Positions 26,850 through 37,243 of a stretch of 64,000 nucleotides of DNA are shown here, piece after piece. The notes under the pieces were generated by a model. It saw only the letters and a program-made list of their open reading frames with translations. It was not told where the DNA came from and ran no database searches. The number at the start of each line of letters is the position of its first letter. Positions within the stretch are counted from its first letter, which is position 1. The DNA lies in contig NZ_JADYWW010000001.1 of assembly GCF_015864575.1 (NCBI RefSeq), forward strand, positions 992,001 through 1,056,000. Reading direction: 5' to 3'. This DNA is from Salinibacterium sp. SWN248. GTDB lineage: Bacteria; Actinomycetota; Actinomycetes; Actinomycetales; Microbacteriaceae. The translations under genes were made by a program, and so were the position numbers.

Positions 26850-26898
26850 GATGTCGAGGACAGCTAGGGTTAAAATAACCCCGACTGCCCTCGACATC
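26850..26898 (-). terminator. terminator of the tRNA-Thr gene
   Basis: A 10-bp stem GATGTCGAGG/CCTCGACATC (26850-26859 with 26889-26898) encloses an inner GGGTTA/TAACCC hairpin. It lies 7 nt beyond the tRNA 3' end on the minus strand. Confidence 0.75.
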
Positions 26899-26905
26899 TT
26901 TGCTG

Positions 26906-26979
26906 GGCCTCCTGTCGGATTCGAACCGACGACCCCCGCTTTACAAGAGCGGTGCTCTAGCCAGCTGAGCTAAGGAGGC
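26906..26979 (-). tRNA. tRNA-Thr (anticodon TGT)
   Basis: On the minus strand the sequence folds as a full cloverleaf. The acceptor stem GCCTCCT pairs with AGGAGGC, the D arm begins GCTCAGC, and the anticodon stem CCGCT/AGCGG encloses CTTGTAA, giving anticodon TGT, which reads ACA. The T arm is GTCGG-TTCGAAT-CCGAC. The discriminator base appears to be C, unusual for a threonine tRNA, followed by CA, so a complete CCA end is not encoded. Confidence 0.92.
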
Positions 26980-27003
26980 TTGGGCCAACGCCCTATTTTA
27001 GAC

Positions 27004-27987
27004 ATGACTTCACCTATGCTCCCAACCAACCCGCGCAGTCGCCGTCGCGCGCTCGCCGGAATCATTGCTGCAATCGTCGCTGGAGCCCTTGTTGCAGGCC
27101 AAAGTCGCATCAATGGGGAGCTTGCGGTAGAACTTCACGATTCGACTCTCGCGGCGCTCATTTCGTTCGGATCAGGGCTCGTTATTCTTACTCTGATCGT
27201 TCCTTTTGTGCCGAGCGCACGCGCTGGATTCCGTACTCTGGGCACCGAAGTCAGAAGCAAGCGCTTGCCCTGGTGGTATCTCACCGGCGGAACCTTTGGC
27301 GCGTTTTTCGTGCTCACTCAGGGGCTCGCAGCAACTGCCCTCGGCGTAGCGCTGTTCACGGTCGCCGTGGTGGCGAGTCAAACGATCAGTTCCGCGGTCA
27401 TCGACCGGGTGGGAATCGGCAGTCTGCAAAAGCGCCCCGTTACTCCGCTGCGGGTGGCGGCATCCGCCCTCGCTGTGGGCGCGGTCATTTTTTCGGGGCT
27501 GTCCGATCTGCGCCTCGATGGGCCATTCCTGCTGGTCTTCTTACCGCTCATCGCGGGCTTCGGGATCGGATGGCAGCAAGCCATCAACGGTCACGTGCGG
27601 CATGTGACGCGTTCGCCGCTCACCGCGACCTACGTCAACTTCATTGCGGGCACCTCGGTGCTGGCCATCGCGGCAATCGTGTTTGGCTTCATCGGCGGCT
27701 GGCAGCACGAGTTCCCCACCGACCTGACGCTGTATCTCGGGGGAGCGATCGGCGTGATCTTCATCATCGTTGCCGCAGTGCTCGTGCCCATCACCGGAGT
27801 GCTGTTCTTTGCGCTTGGCTCGATCGCCGGGCAATTGCTCGGAGCGCTCGCTCTCGAACTTCTTTTGCCCACAGACAGCGATGGGGTGGCACCAACCACC
27901 ATAATCGGCGTGGTACTCACCCTCATCGCAGTGGCGATCGCTTCGCTCTCCGGCAAGCGACCGCCCAAAACGCTGCTGTCGAACTAG
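27004..27987 (+). CDS. DMT-superfamily transporter (DUF606/YdcZ type)
   Basis: The product (327 residues from ATG 27004) has about ten hydrophobic helices and the duplicated half-structure of DUF606/YdcZ drug/metabolite transporters, with GALVAGQSRINGELA in the first half and GFGIGWQQAINGHVRH in the second. The substrate is unknown. TATTTT at 26994-26999 ends 4 nt before the ATG, so it may be leaderless; the extension to 26980 overlaps the tRNA end and was rejected. Its stop overlaps the convergent msrB stop by 4 nt. Confidence 0.82.
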   Translation: MTSPMLPTNPRSRRRALAGIIAAIVAGALVAGQSRINGELAVELHDSTLAALISFGSGLVILTLIVPFVPSARAGFRTLGTEVRSKRLPWWYLTGGTFGAFFVLTQGLAATALGVALFTVAVVASQTISSAVIDRVGIGSLQKRPVTPLRVAASALAVGAVIFSGLSDLRLDGPFLLVFLPLIAGFGIGWQQAINGHVRHVTRSPLTATYVNFIAGTSVLAIAAIVFGFIGGWQHEFPTDLTLYLGGAIGVIFIIVAAVLVPITGVLFFALGSIAGQLLGALALELLLPTDSDGVAPTTIIGVVLTLIAVAIASLSGKRPPKTLLSN

Positions 27988-28382
27988 TCCTGCTCGTCGA
28001 ACTCCAGCGAGCTCGAGTTCAAGCAGAAACGGTCACCGGTCGGTGTCTGGCTGGCGTCGTCAAAAAGATGTCCGAGGTGCGAGCCGCAGGTTGCACAGAC
28101 AACCTCGGTGCGCACCATCCCGAGTGAGCGGTCTTCACGCAGCTCAACCGCATCCGGGTTGATTGCTTCGTAGAAGCTTGGCCATCCCGAACCGGAGTCG
28201 AACTTGGTGTCGCTCTTGAACAGCTCTGCGCTGCACGCACCGCAACGGTAGGTTCCCGCACGCTTTTCGTCGAGAAGGGCGCCAGACCACGGACGGTCGG
28301 TGCCGGCTTCACGCAGCACTGAAAACTTGATTCCGAGCTCTTCGCGCCATTGCTCGTCTGTCTTAGTCACCTTGTACGTCAT
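27984..28382 (-). CDS. msrB: peptide methionine (R)-S-oxide reductase
   Basis: The 132-residue enzyme repairs methionine-R-sulfoxide in proteins using thioredoxin. Two zinc CxxC pairs (CGAC and CATC) and the catalytic cysteine in GDRFCLNSSSL are present, together with FDSGSGWPSF, all diagnostic of MsrB. The size is normal for a single-domain MsrB. It is divergent from elaA and convergent with the transporter gene. Confidence 0.93.
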   Translation of the reverse strand: MTYKVTKTDEQWREELGIKFSVLREAGTDRPWSGALLDEKRAGTYRCGACSAELFKSDTKFDSGSGWPSFYEAINPDAVELREDRSLGMVRTEVVCATCGSHLGHLFDDASQTPTGDRFCLNSSSLEFDEQD

Positions 28383-28435
28383 GTGGTCTCCTCTATTCGT
28401 GAGCTTTCTCTGCTCAGTACATTAAACTCGGGGAC

Positions 28436-28894
28436 GTGCCTATTGATTCCGTGATCGCCAAGTCTTGGGGCGAATTAACAACATCCGAGCTCTACTCGAT
28501 CATGAAACTGCGCACTGACGTATTTTTTGTTGAGCAAAAAGTCGACGAGACCGAACTCGATGACCGTGATCAAGAGGATGCCACCCGCCACTATTGGCTC
28601 GCCGACGGTGCTGACGTCGTCGCCTACATCCGCGTCCTGTTCAACGAGACAGCCGAACACCTCGACGGTCACCGTGTCATCGGTCGCGTTGTCGTGCGCG
28701 ACGACCACCGCGGTGAAGGCCTCGCCCAGATCATCATGAAGCGCATCGTCGAAGATTTTGGTGGCGAAGGGATGATGTTGCACGCCCAGGACTACATCGT
28801 GCCGCTCTACGCCAAATTCGGATTCGAATCCTTTGGTGAACTATACGAAGAGGCCACCATTATGCATCAGTCGATGTACCGCGCAGGTCACTAA
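28436..28894 (+). CDS. elaA: ElaA-like GNAT acetyltransferase
   Basis: This 152-residue GNAT-fold protein matches the ElaA family: LKLRTDVFFVEQ-like start (LYSIMKLRTDVFFVEQ), RHYWLADGADVVAYIRV, and the acetyl-CoA loop IGRVVVRDDHRGEGLAQIIM. The substrate is unknown. GTG 28436 follows a TAAACT box (28423-28428) by 7 nt with no ribosome site, so the mRNA is probably leaderless. The stop overlaps the next start (TAATG). Confidence 0.85.
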   Translation: MPIDSVIAKSWGELTTSELYSIMKLRTDVFFVEQKVDETELDDRDQEDATRHYWLADGADVVAYIRVLFNETAEHLDGHRVIGRVVVRDDHRGEGLAQIIMKRIVEDFGGEGMMLHAQDYIVPLYAKFGFESFGELYEEATIMHQSMYRAGH

Positions 28895-29694
28895 TGCGCG
28901 GCCTCAGCGTCTGCGTACTCGGCCCCGCCGCGCTTATCGTCACCGCTGTTCTTATTGCGCTGACGCCGATGACCAGCAATGCTGCGGTTCTGGATGCCGC
29001 GGGCACCCCTTCTGCGCCGGCAGACGTCACCCTCGCGGCCGACTCTGACAGCTGTGACGTGATGGATGCCGCCATCACCTGGGGCCTCAAAGAGTCGCTG
29101 CGGTCATACATCAGCGGCACCATCGCCAACGGCGAATGGGCGGTGAGCGACGGCGCCACCTACGAAACTCCCAACTTCGGTTGGACGGCAGGCTCCGGCC
29201 AACTCGACGCGGGCAGCGGCACTCTGGCTTTTGACGGCAGCCTTCGCCTCACGGGCCACGACGACATCCTCGATACCACCCTCACGGGCCTTGAGATCGT
29301 CTTCGACGGCAGCACCACCGCCAACCTCGTTTTCGATGTCTTTGGAACGACCCAAGAAGGGCTCCCCGTAAACGAGAGTGCTGTCGGGTTCGCCACGATT
29401 GATGTCTCAGGCATCACCGTCGCCGATGGCGTAGCAACGCTCGCGGGCGCACCCGTCGTGCTCACTGAAGCAGGATCCGAAGCCTTCGGCACCTATCCGG
29501 CTGGGGAAGAATTCGACCCCATCACCGTCACTTTCAGCGCCAACCCCGAGTGCATGCCGCAACCTCAGGATGGCAACCAAGCCCTGCTAAGCGCTCTCAT
29601 CATCGTCGGCGCCATCATCGCAATCCTCGTAGCGATCGCCATCGTTCTGATTCTGGGACGCCGGCGCCGCAGCAAGCGCGCTGCGGCAATGTAG
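28894..29694 (+). CDS. HtaA-domain haem-binding surface protein
   Basis: The 266-residue product has a signal peptide (hydrophobic residues about 5-30), one HtaA domain (ITWGLKESLRSYISG, followed by FGWTAGSGQLD, then FDGSLRLTGHDDILDTTL) and a C-terminal membrane helix (ALIIVGAIIAILVAIAIVLI) followed by basic residues. HtaA domains bind haem and pass it to HmuT in corynebacteria. The gene overlaps elaA by one base but faces hmuT across an 8-bp gap. It may be expressed separately from hmuT, or the two transcripts may interfere. Confidence 0.82.
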   Translation: MRGLSVCVLGPAALIVTAVLIALTPMTSNAAVLDAAGTPSAPADVTLAADSDSCDVMDAAITWGLKESLRSYISGTIANGEWAVSDGATYETPNFGWTAGSGQLDAGSGTLAFDGSLRLTGHDDILDTTLTGLEIVFDGSTTANLVFDVFGTTQEGLPVNESAVGFATIDVSGITVADGVATLAGAPVVLTEAGSEAFGTYPAGEEFDPITVTFSANPECMPQPQDGNQALLSALIIVGAIIAILVAIAIVLILGRRRRSKRAAAM

Positions 29695-29702
29695 CTGACG
29701 CT

Positions 29703-30809
29703 CTACGAACCTGATGTTGGCGCGTAAATCGCCCGAGCGAGAGCATCAAGCACCGTGACCGTGCGCGGGCCGAAGCTCAAAATTTCGCCGTCATCCATCT
29801 CGACGAAGCGCTGGTTCTTGCCCGCTTCGGTGAGCGCCACCGCGGGGCGGGCTTCGAGCAATCCACTCACGCCGCCAACACTGTCGAGACCGCCCGTCAT
29901 CACCAGAATGAGATCAGGGTTCGCCGCGACCATTGCCTCGTCGGTCATGGGGCGCATGCCTTCGAGACCGATCTCGGCTGCGACATCCACGCCGCCGAGC
30001 GCATCGATCAGCACATCTGAGCCCGACTCCTGACCGAACAAGTAGTAGATCCCTGACGTGCCCCGCAAGTAGAGGAACATCATCCGCAGCCGGTCACCCG
30101 AGGGAACGATCTGGGCGATCTCCGCAACCTTCGCCTCGATCGTGGCGCTGAGCTCCGCAGCCAAGGCATCGCCGGCGGCGGAAACCCCCAGCGCAGCTGC
30201 CGTTTGACGTGCCAACTCGGCGATGCCCTCAAGAGAAGGATCCGTGTCAACGAAAACCACCGGAATGCCCGCATCGCGCAGTTGCAGCACCACATCGATC
30301 GGGCCAATCGAGCCATCCGTCAATACAAGATCAGGGCGCAGCGCCAAAATGGCCTCGCTATTGACGGTGTGCGCGTTAGACGTGATCACCGGCAAGCCGG
30401 ATGCTTCATCAAACGTCGTTGAAATATCCCGCGCCACCAGCGAATCCAGCATTCCCAGACCGGCAATTGTCGCCGCAATAGACCCCGAAATGTCCATCGA
30501 AATCACACGGTCAGTCGATGACACCGTGACGGGCACATCGCCAGCCAAATCGTGCGAAACCACCGTCACTGGCAACGACTGGGCGGGAGCGCTCGGGGGA
30601 GCGAGGATTCCGGATGACGGCAGTGCCGCCTGCACCAGCCCGCTGTAATCCTTCGCATCATCCAGCACCGTCAACGCCGTGAGGGGAGAAGCGAGATCAG
30701 CCGTGACCGTCACCGTCGGAGTCTCCGCAATAGTGGCAGCCGAACATCCACTGGCTGCGAGCACAACACCAGACAACACCGCCGCAGCAGTGAACAGTCG
30801 AATGCGCAT
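29703..30809 (-). CDS. hmuT: haem ABC transporter binding lipoprotein HmuT
   Basis: From ATG 30809 the product is 368 residues: a lipoprotein signal (AASGCSA), then a type III periplasmic-binding fold (DRVISMDISGSIAATIAGLG, then EAILALRPDLVLTDGSIGP, VVFVDTDPSLEGIAELARQ). This matches haemin-binding HmuT of actinobacteria. TTG 30818 would add three residues. The permease and ATPase (HmuU, HmuV) are not in the window. A DtxR-like iron box lies 26 bp upstream of the start, indicating repression when iron is sufficient. Confidence 0.83.
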   Translation of the reverse strand: MRIRLFTAAAVLSGVVLAASGCSAATIAETPTVTVTADLASPLTALTVLDDAKDYSGLVQAALPSSGILAPPSAPAQSLPVTVVSHDLAGDVPVTVSSTDRVISMDISGSIAATIAGLGMLDSLVARDISTTFDEASGLPVITSNAHTVNSEAILALRPDLVLTDGSIGPIDVVLQLRDAGIPVVFVDTDPSLEGIAELARQTAAALGVSAAGDALAAELSATIEAKVAEIAQIVPSGDRLRMMFLYLRGTSGIYYLFGQESGSDVLIDALGGVDVAAEIGLEGMRPMTDEAMVAANPDLILVMTGGLDSVGGVSGLLEARPAVALTEAGKNQRFVEMDDGEILSFGPRTVTVLDALARAIYAPTSGS

Positions 30810-30835
30810 GACAACCAATCAGAAATATCGGGTAC

Positions 30836-30854
30836 TAAGGCAATCCTAACCTCG
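30836..30854 (-). promoter_or_regulatory. DtxR/IdeR-type iron box upstream of hmuT
   Basis: Read on the minus strand, CGAGGTTAGGATTGCCTTA matches about 13 of 19 positions of the actinobacterial iron box TTAGGTTAGSCTAACCTAA, including the AGGTTAG arm. A DtxR-family regulator is encoded at 44220. Binding is predicted, not shown. Confidence 0.6.
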
Positions 30855-30943
30855 ACTCGTTCCAATTGGTCCACGAAGCCGCGTCGTTCGGCGGGCGCGC
30901 AGCCCCAACGCCCTAGGCTTGCCAGCACAGTGGAGGTATTGCC

Positions 30944-31240
30944 GTGTCCGAAAACGAAGCCGCATCGCATCCCTCTACACGCCTGTCCGAACGCGACAGC
31001 CTCATCCTCGACTTTGAGCGCGAATGGACCCGACACGTGGGCGCCAAAGAAGAGGCCATTAGCTCCCAGTTTCAGGTGTCAAGCGCACGCTATTATCAAA
31101 TGCTCAATGCGGTAATCGACTCACCGGCAGCCGTGCGCTACGACCCCATGTTGGTCTCGCGACTGCGCCGCACTCGAGACAACCGGATGCGCAACCGATC
31201 AGTGCGCACCCCCGACCACAACGAAGAATTGACAGACTAA
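30944..31240 (+). CDS. DUF3263 small protein
   Basis: The 98-residue product contains the actinobacterial DUF3263 segment (LSERDSLILDFEREW, KEEAISSQFQVSSARYYQML), which looks like a small DNA-binding helix bundle; the function is not established. TGGAGG 7 nt before GTG 30944 sets the start. It lies 3 nt before the LytR_C gene, an arrangement I recall in related genomes, so both are one transcript. Confidence 0.82.
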   Translation: MSENEAASHPSTRLSERDSLILDFEREWTRHVGAKEEAISSQFQVSSARYYQMLNAVIDSPAAVRYDPMLVSRLRRTRDNRMRNRSVRTPDHNEELTD

Positions 31241-31243
31241 GCA

Positions 31244-31840
31244 ATGGCGAGTTACCCGAAAGACCGATTCGACGAACTACCCGACGACGTCGACCGCATT
31301 GGAGCCCACCGTGGCCCCAGACGACGCGGACGCGGCTGGATCGGCTTCGCCTGGGCACTGCTCGCCACCGGCGTGCTTGTCTTCGGTGGTCTCTTCGCCC
31401 TCAGCCAGTACCTCGATGACGACCTCGGCATCCCCTTCTTCGCCACACCCGAAGAGGCTGTCGTCACCCCCGAACCCACCGAGACCGTCCCGCCCGTCAC
31501 CGACCCCGCCGCAATAGACCCCGAACGCGCGCTCACCATCGACGTGCTCAACGGAACACCGGAAAGCGGACTCCAAACCACCGTCTTTGACGAACTCACC
31601 GCAGCAGGATGGCCGACAGGCAGCGCCGCCCCCGCCTCCGCGCGAGACATCGAAGACACCTACATTTATTACAGCAATCCCGATGACGAAGACGTCGCTG
31701 CCGGCCTTGTTGCCGCCATCGGCCGCGGCGAAATTCGCCTCGTGGAAGAAGACATCTTCCCCGGCGCAGAACTCACCGTCGTACTCGGCACCGACTACAT
31801 CACCCCCGCAGCAGAAGCCACAGACGAGCCCACAGAATAA
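31244..31840 (+). CDS. membrane protein with LytR_C domain
   Basis: This 198-residue protein has a basic cytoplasmic segment ([10 protein letters not shown]), one membrane helix ([20 protein letters not shown]), a Pro/Thr/Glu-rich linker and an extracytoplasmic LytR C-terminal domain ([16 protein letters not shown], ending near [11 protein letters not shown]). LytR_C domains occur in cell-wall polymer ligases and in short proteins like this one; the role is probably in the cell envelope. Confidence 0.82.
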   Translation: MASYPKDRFDELPDDVDRIGAHRGPRRRGRGWIGFAWALLATGVLVFGGLFALSQYLDDDLGIPFFATPEEAVVTPEPTETVPPVTDPAAIDPERALTIDVLNGTPESGLQTTVFDELTAAGWPTGSAAPASARDIEDTYIYYSNPDDEDVAAGLVAAIGRGEIRLVEEDIFPGAELTVVLGTDYITPAAEATDEPTE

Positions 31841-31845
31841 AGGGA

Positions 31846-31862
31846 AGCCCGCACTGCGGGCT
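31846..31862 (+). terminator. short hairpin after LytR_C gene
   Basis: A 7-bp stem AGCCCGC/GCGGGCT with an ACT loop lies 5 nt after the stop codon, without a T run. It separates the LytR_C transcript from the repeat array in front of groEL. Confidence 0.45.
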
Positions 31863-31880
31863 GACGCATGCTCACCCTGA

Positions 31881-33767
<1,887 letters not shown>

Positions 33768-33800
33768 GTCCCACCGCTCTGCACAGCTTCACTGCACTAC

Positions 33801-33838
33801 ACAGAATGGGCGTCTCCTTCGGGAGGCGCCCATTCTGT
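33801..33838 (+). terminator. groEL terminator
   Basis: A 17-bp stem (33801-33817 with 33822-33838, one G-T pair) closed by a TTCG tetraloop lies 34 nt after the stop codon. Confidence 0.8.
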
Positions 33839-33861
33839 CGTTAACGAGAGTTTCTGTGGGA

Positions 33862-33887
33862 GGGGGGGGGGGGGGGGGGGGGGGGGG
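33862..33887. repeat. homopolymer of 26 G
   Basis: An uninterrupted run of 26 G lies between the groEL terminator and the WXG100 gene, preceded by GTGGGA. It is not inside a convincing gene. The length may vary between cells or be an assembly uncertainty. The rest of 33888-33979 shows no gene. Confidence 0.9.
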
Positions 33888-33979
33888 CTCTAGCGCCTGC
33901 AGTGTCCGCACCGCGCTGGGCGTGCGGTGGGTGCTGGGGGGTGAGCTGGCGCGCGTTGTGAGCGTGCCTGGGCGTACCG

Positions 33980-34270
33980 CTAGCGGGAGAAGAGGCGTGC
34001 GTTTGCGGCTTCGATCTCCGCGTACTGCTGCCCAGCCTGGCTGAGGGCGGTATTGATCGCGGCGAGATTCTCTTCTACGCGCTGTTGAGTGGCCTTCCAA
34101 TCGGTGACGACCGTGGAGAAGGCTGTCGCTGCCTGCCCGGTCCACGAGCCCTGCAGGTTCGTGAGTTGACCGTGAAGGCCAGCAACTTCCGCTTGGATGC
34201 GGCCAATGGAATTCTGAACCGCTCCGGTGGCGCTGAGAACGGCTTCGCTATCTACTTGGTATCGAGTCAT
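33980..34270 (-). CDS. WXG100-family (ESAT-6-like) protein
   Basis: This 96-residue helical-hairpin protein has the central WxG-type turn GSWTGQAA near residues 42-49 and a C-terminal YAEIEAANARLF, close to the YxxxD/E export signal of type VII secretion substrates. Such proteins are exported as dimers by the ESX/T7SS machinery. No EccC/EssC ATPase or second WXG100 gene is in the window, so this is a solitary member that needs a secretion system encoded elsewhere. It lies 39 bp downstream of the histidine kinase, in the same direction. Confidence 0.85.
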   Translation of the reverse strand: MTRYQVDSEAVLSATGAVQNSIGRIQAEVAGLHGQLTNLQGSWTGQAATAFSTVVTDWKATQQRVEENLAAINTALSQAGQQYAEIEAANARLFSR

Positions 34271-34309
34271 AACTCGACGGTAGATTCCCGGTCCGCGTTG
34301 CGGTGGTCG

Positions 34310-36031
34310 CTATTCCGCTTCGGTGTCGTCTGACGGGCTCGGAGTGCTGGGGAGGAGTGGAAGCTCCACACGGAAGGTTGCGCCACCTCCGGGTGTCTCA
34401 AGCGCCTGAACGGTGCCGTGGTGGGCTGTGACAATGGCCGCAACGATGGCGAGCCCTAGGCCGCTTCCGCCGGTGTCACGGTTGCGCGAGCTGTCGGCAC
34501 GCCAGAAGCGTTCGAAGACCTTGGCGCGAATCTGTTCCGGGATGCCCTCGCCGTGGTCGATAACCGACAACACAGCCAGCTGGCGCTCATGGTCAACACC
34601 AACGCCGATCTCAACAGGAGTGTCTGTCGTGAAGCGCAGAGCGTTGGTGACCAGGTTGGTGAGTACCTGGCGAATCTTGTTCTCTTCGGCCATCACAACG
34701 GCGTTGAGATCCTTCGGCACGGGCGCAATGGCCTGAGTGAGACGAGCAGTCGTCTTAGCGACGGCGGCAGACTTCTTGCGGGATGCCAAGCGTGAGAGGC
34801 GAGCGCCTGCGGCAGCAATGGGGCCGGTGGCGAGCGCGGCAACTCCGCGAGAGGGCGTGCTGGGATCGGGGTGTGAGCTCTCGGGGAGAGTGATCATCTT
34901 CGTGTCGGTGTCAGCATCCGCGGTGAGGTCTGCCTTGACGATCGCGTCGGAGTCAATGCGGGGGTTGGTGTTGATGACGGTGACGACGCGGCCGGTAGAG
35001 GCACGGGCATCCATCGCTGCATCATTGGCCAACGGCAAAAGATCGACTTCGGTGAACTGCACCGGCTTGCTGCCATCAATGCGCGCCAACTCGAGCAGGT
35101 CTTCAACGAGACCACCCATGCGGATAGCTTCCTTTTCGATGCGCTCCATGGCCTGAGCAACGTCATCCCGTTTGGTAATGGCGCCCATGCGATAAAGCTC
35201 GGCATAACCGCGCACGGTGACGAGCGGGGTGCGAAGTTCGTGGCTGGCGTCACCGACGAAGCGGCGCATCTGGTCGATCGTGCGCGCACGGTCGGCGAAG
35301 GCGCGATCAATTCGACCAAGCATGGAGTTGAGGGAACGATTGAGGCGCCCCACTTCCGTGTTGGGGGTAGCAACAGACAGCCGCTGGTCGAAGTCTCCGT
35401 CGGCAAAGCGGGCTGCAGTGGCTTCCACTTCGCGGAGCGGCGCAAACGTCGAGGTGACCAAAAGGCGGGTGAGCGCTCCACCGACGATGACAACAGTGAG
35501 GCCGAAGAACAGGAAGATGGCGGCGTAGCGAGCCACAATGGCGTTGGAGTCGCTCAAGTCGCGGGCGATGACGATGGTCACGAAGTCAGGGCCGATGGTG
35601 CTGATCGCGGGGTAGGCAATCACTCGCCATTGCCCTCCGATAGCTGTGCTGGGAAGAGTGAACGGGGCCGTCTGTGAGTTAGCAACGGCGATCGTGAGAC
35701 CGTCGAGAACGGGGCGCGAGGCATCCTCTTCCCGGCTGTTGCAGCGCATGCTGCCGTCGTGGTTGAGCACCGCGAAATAGAGGTCATTGGGCAGGCGAGA
35801 AACACTGCACTGAGGATCACGGGTTGTGCCGGTGTATTGGATGCGGCCATCGAGCCCATCGGCGGCGGCGGTGATCTTGTCGTCGGTTTGTTCGATCAGG
35901 TAGTCGCGCAATACTGCGGCGGTTCCGACACCGGCAACGAGGAGCCCCATGGTGAGCAGAAGCACCGTGACTCCGGTGACCTTGGTGCGCAGAGAGATGC
36001 GGCTCCAGGCGTCGGGGATGTTCTCCTGCAT
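34310..36031 (-). CDS. sensor histidine kinase
   Basis: The 573-residue membrane kinase has helices near residues 15-45 and 170-195 flanking an extracytoplasmic sensor. A HAMP domain follows (PLREVEATAARFADGDFD), then the phospho-acceptor H-box DASHELRTPLVTVRG, then the ATPase domain with N-box KIRQVLTNLVTNALRFT, DHGEGIP and GSGLGLAIV. About 90 residues rich in Ala, Ser and Lys are inserted inside the ATPase domain before the N-box, which is unusual. It would phosphorylate the response regulator encoded just upstream in the same operon (93-bp gap). Confidence 0.9.
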   Translation of the reverse strand: MQENIPDAWSRISLRTKVTGVTVLLLTMGLLVAGVGTAAVLRDYLIEQTDDKITAAADGLDGRIQYTGTTRDPQCSVSRLPNDLYFAVLNHDGSMRCNSREEDASRPVLDGLTIAVANSQTAPFTLPSTAIGGQWRVIAYPAISTIGPDFVTIVIARDLSDSNAIVARYAAIFLFFGLTVVIVGGALTRLLVTSTFAPLREVEATAARFADGDFDQRLSVATPNTEVGRLNRSLNSMLGRIDRAFADRARTIDQMRRFVGDASHELRTPLVTVRGYAELYRMGAITKRDDVAQAMERIEKEAIRMGGLVEDLLELARIDGSKPVQFTEVDLLPLANDAAMDARASTGRVVTVINTNPRIDSDAIVKADLTADADTDTKMITLPESSHPDPSTPSRGVAALATGPIAAAGARLSRLASRKKSAAVAKTTARLTQAIAPVPKDLNAVVMAEENKIRQVLTNLVTNALRFTTDTPVEIGVGVDHERQLAVLSVIDHGEGIPEQIRAKVFERFWRADSSRNRDTGGSGLGLAIVAAIVTAHHGTVQALETPGGGATFRVELPLLPSTPSPSDDTEAE

Positions 36032-36124
36032 GATAGTGAACGGTACCTTGCGTGGCTGGGAATCGGGAACGAGTATGGCCAGCCGAACATGAACAATTAC
36101 ATGTCAGCTGGCCATCACGGGTGG

Positions 36125-36817
36125 TTACGGCTTTGCTGCCTTCAGCATGTAGCCGAATCCGCGCTTCGTTTGAATGATCGGCTCTTCGGTGTGCTGATCG
36201 AGCTTGCGGCGCAGGTAGGAGATGTAGCTCTCTACGATGCCCGCATCGCCGTTGAAGTCGTACTCCCACACGTGATCGAGGATCTGAGCCTTCGAGAGAA
36301 CACGGTTGGGGTTGAGCATGAGGTAGCGCAGCAGCTTGAACTCGGTCGGGCTGAGCTCGATCTGTTCGCTGCCGATCGACACCTCGTGGGTGTCTTGATC
36401 CATGGTGAGGTCGCCGGCGCGGATGATCGTTTCTTCGTCGTCCTGCATCGTGCGGCGAAGAATCGCCTTGATGCGAGCAACGATCTCGTCGAGGCTAAAT
36501 GGCTTCGTGACGTAGTCGTCGCCACCGACGGTGAGGCCGGTGATCTTGTCTTCGGTGTCGTCTTTTGCCGTGAGGAAAAGAATGGGAGACGTGTAACCGG
36601 AGGCACGGAGGCGTTTGGTCACACCAAACCCGTTCATGTCTGGCAGCATCACGTCGAGGATGATTAAGTCGGGTTCTTCTTCGAGAACAGCCGAGATTGT
36701 CTGGGCGCCGCTTCCTACCGCGCGCACCGCAAATCCCGCGAAGCGCAAGCTCGTCGTGAGCAGATCGCGAATGTTCGGTTCGTCGTCAACAATGAGAATT
36801 TTCGGTCCGTCAGCCAT
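36125..36817 (-). CDS. OmpR-family response regulator
   Basis: The 230-residue regulator has a receiver domain with the acidic pair in LIVDDEPN, the phospho-acceptor Asp in LIILDVMLPD near residue 54, the Thr in FLTAKDD and the Lys in VTKPF. A winged-helix DNA-binding domain follows (LSPTEFKLLRYLMLNPNRVL, ending IQTKRGFGYML). It belongs with the downstream kinase gene. GATACT (on the minus strand, 36829-36824) ends 6 nt before the ATG, so the operon's mRNA is probably leaderless. Confidence 0.93.
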   Translation of the reverse strand: MADGPKILIVDDEPNIRDLLTTSLRFAGFAVRAVGSGAQTISAVLEEEPDLIILDVMLPDMNGFGVTKRLRASGYTSPILFLTAKDDTEDKITGLTVGGDDYVTKPFSLDEIVARIKAILRRTMQDDEETIIRAGDLTMDQDTHEVSIGSEQIELSPTEFKLLRYLMLNPNRVLSKAQILDHVWEYDFNGDAGIVESYISYLRRKLDQHTEEPIIQTKRGFGYMLKAAKP

Positions 36818-36960
36818 GCGCCCAGTATCTGCGTGTTTCCTGAATGTGACCTGATAGCTCAGGGCGTGTCGGCAAGTTGTTCACCAGATCGTTCATTGAG
36901 TATTTGTTAATTTTAAGCATAGGGTGGCCATATCGGGATCAGGCGAAGGGGAATCAACTG

Positions 36961-37233
36961 ATGAAGAGATTGATCGTAGGAACGCTTATTGCGTTTGGCG
37001 TGGGGGCCATCGCGCTCGCCGCCATCACGCTTCTCTCCAACCTCGCTCGGTCGCAAGATATTGCCTGGTGGAGCGTCAATGGGGTCACCCCGATGTGGCC
37101 ACTCAGCGTCGGATTCGGCGCTCTCTGGCTGATGGCTTTGAGCTTCGCTTTTCTCGTTGTGCTTTCGGTGGTCGGCTTGGCGAAAGACTTCATGATCAAG
37201 CGTCGAGCTCGCCTCGAGGGCGAACCGGTCTAA
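36961..37233 (+). CDS. small two-helix membrane protein
   Basis: The 90-residue product has two hydrophobic segments (GTLIAFGVGAIALAAITLL and FGALWLMALSFAFLVVLSVV) and a basic C-terminal tail (MIKRRARLEG). The family is not recognised. GAAGGGG 9 nt before ATG 36961 supports the start; the frame's extension to 36877 is unlikely. It diverges from the response-regulator gene and could be one of its targets, by position only. Confidence 0.65.
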   Translation: MKRLIVGTLIAFGVGAIALAAITLLSNLARSQDIAWWSVNGVTPMWPLSVGFGALWLMALSFAFLVVLSVVGLAKDFMIKRRARLEGEPV

Positions 37234-37243
37234 ACGAAGTCGG

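Noticed and set aside
33789-34145. Proline-run protein across the G tract
   Set aside because: The run is produced by the homopolymer. The frame overlaps the WXG100 gene and the groEL terminator.
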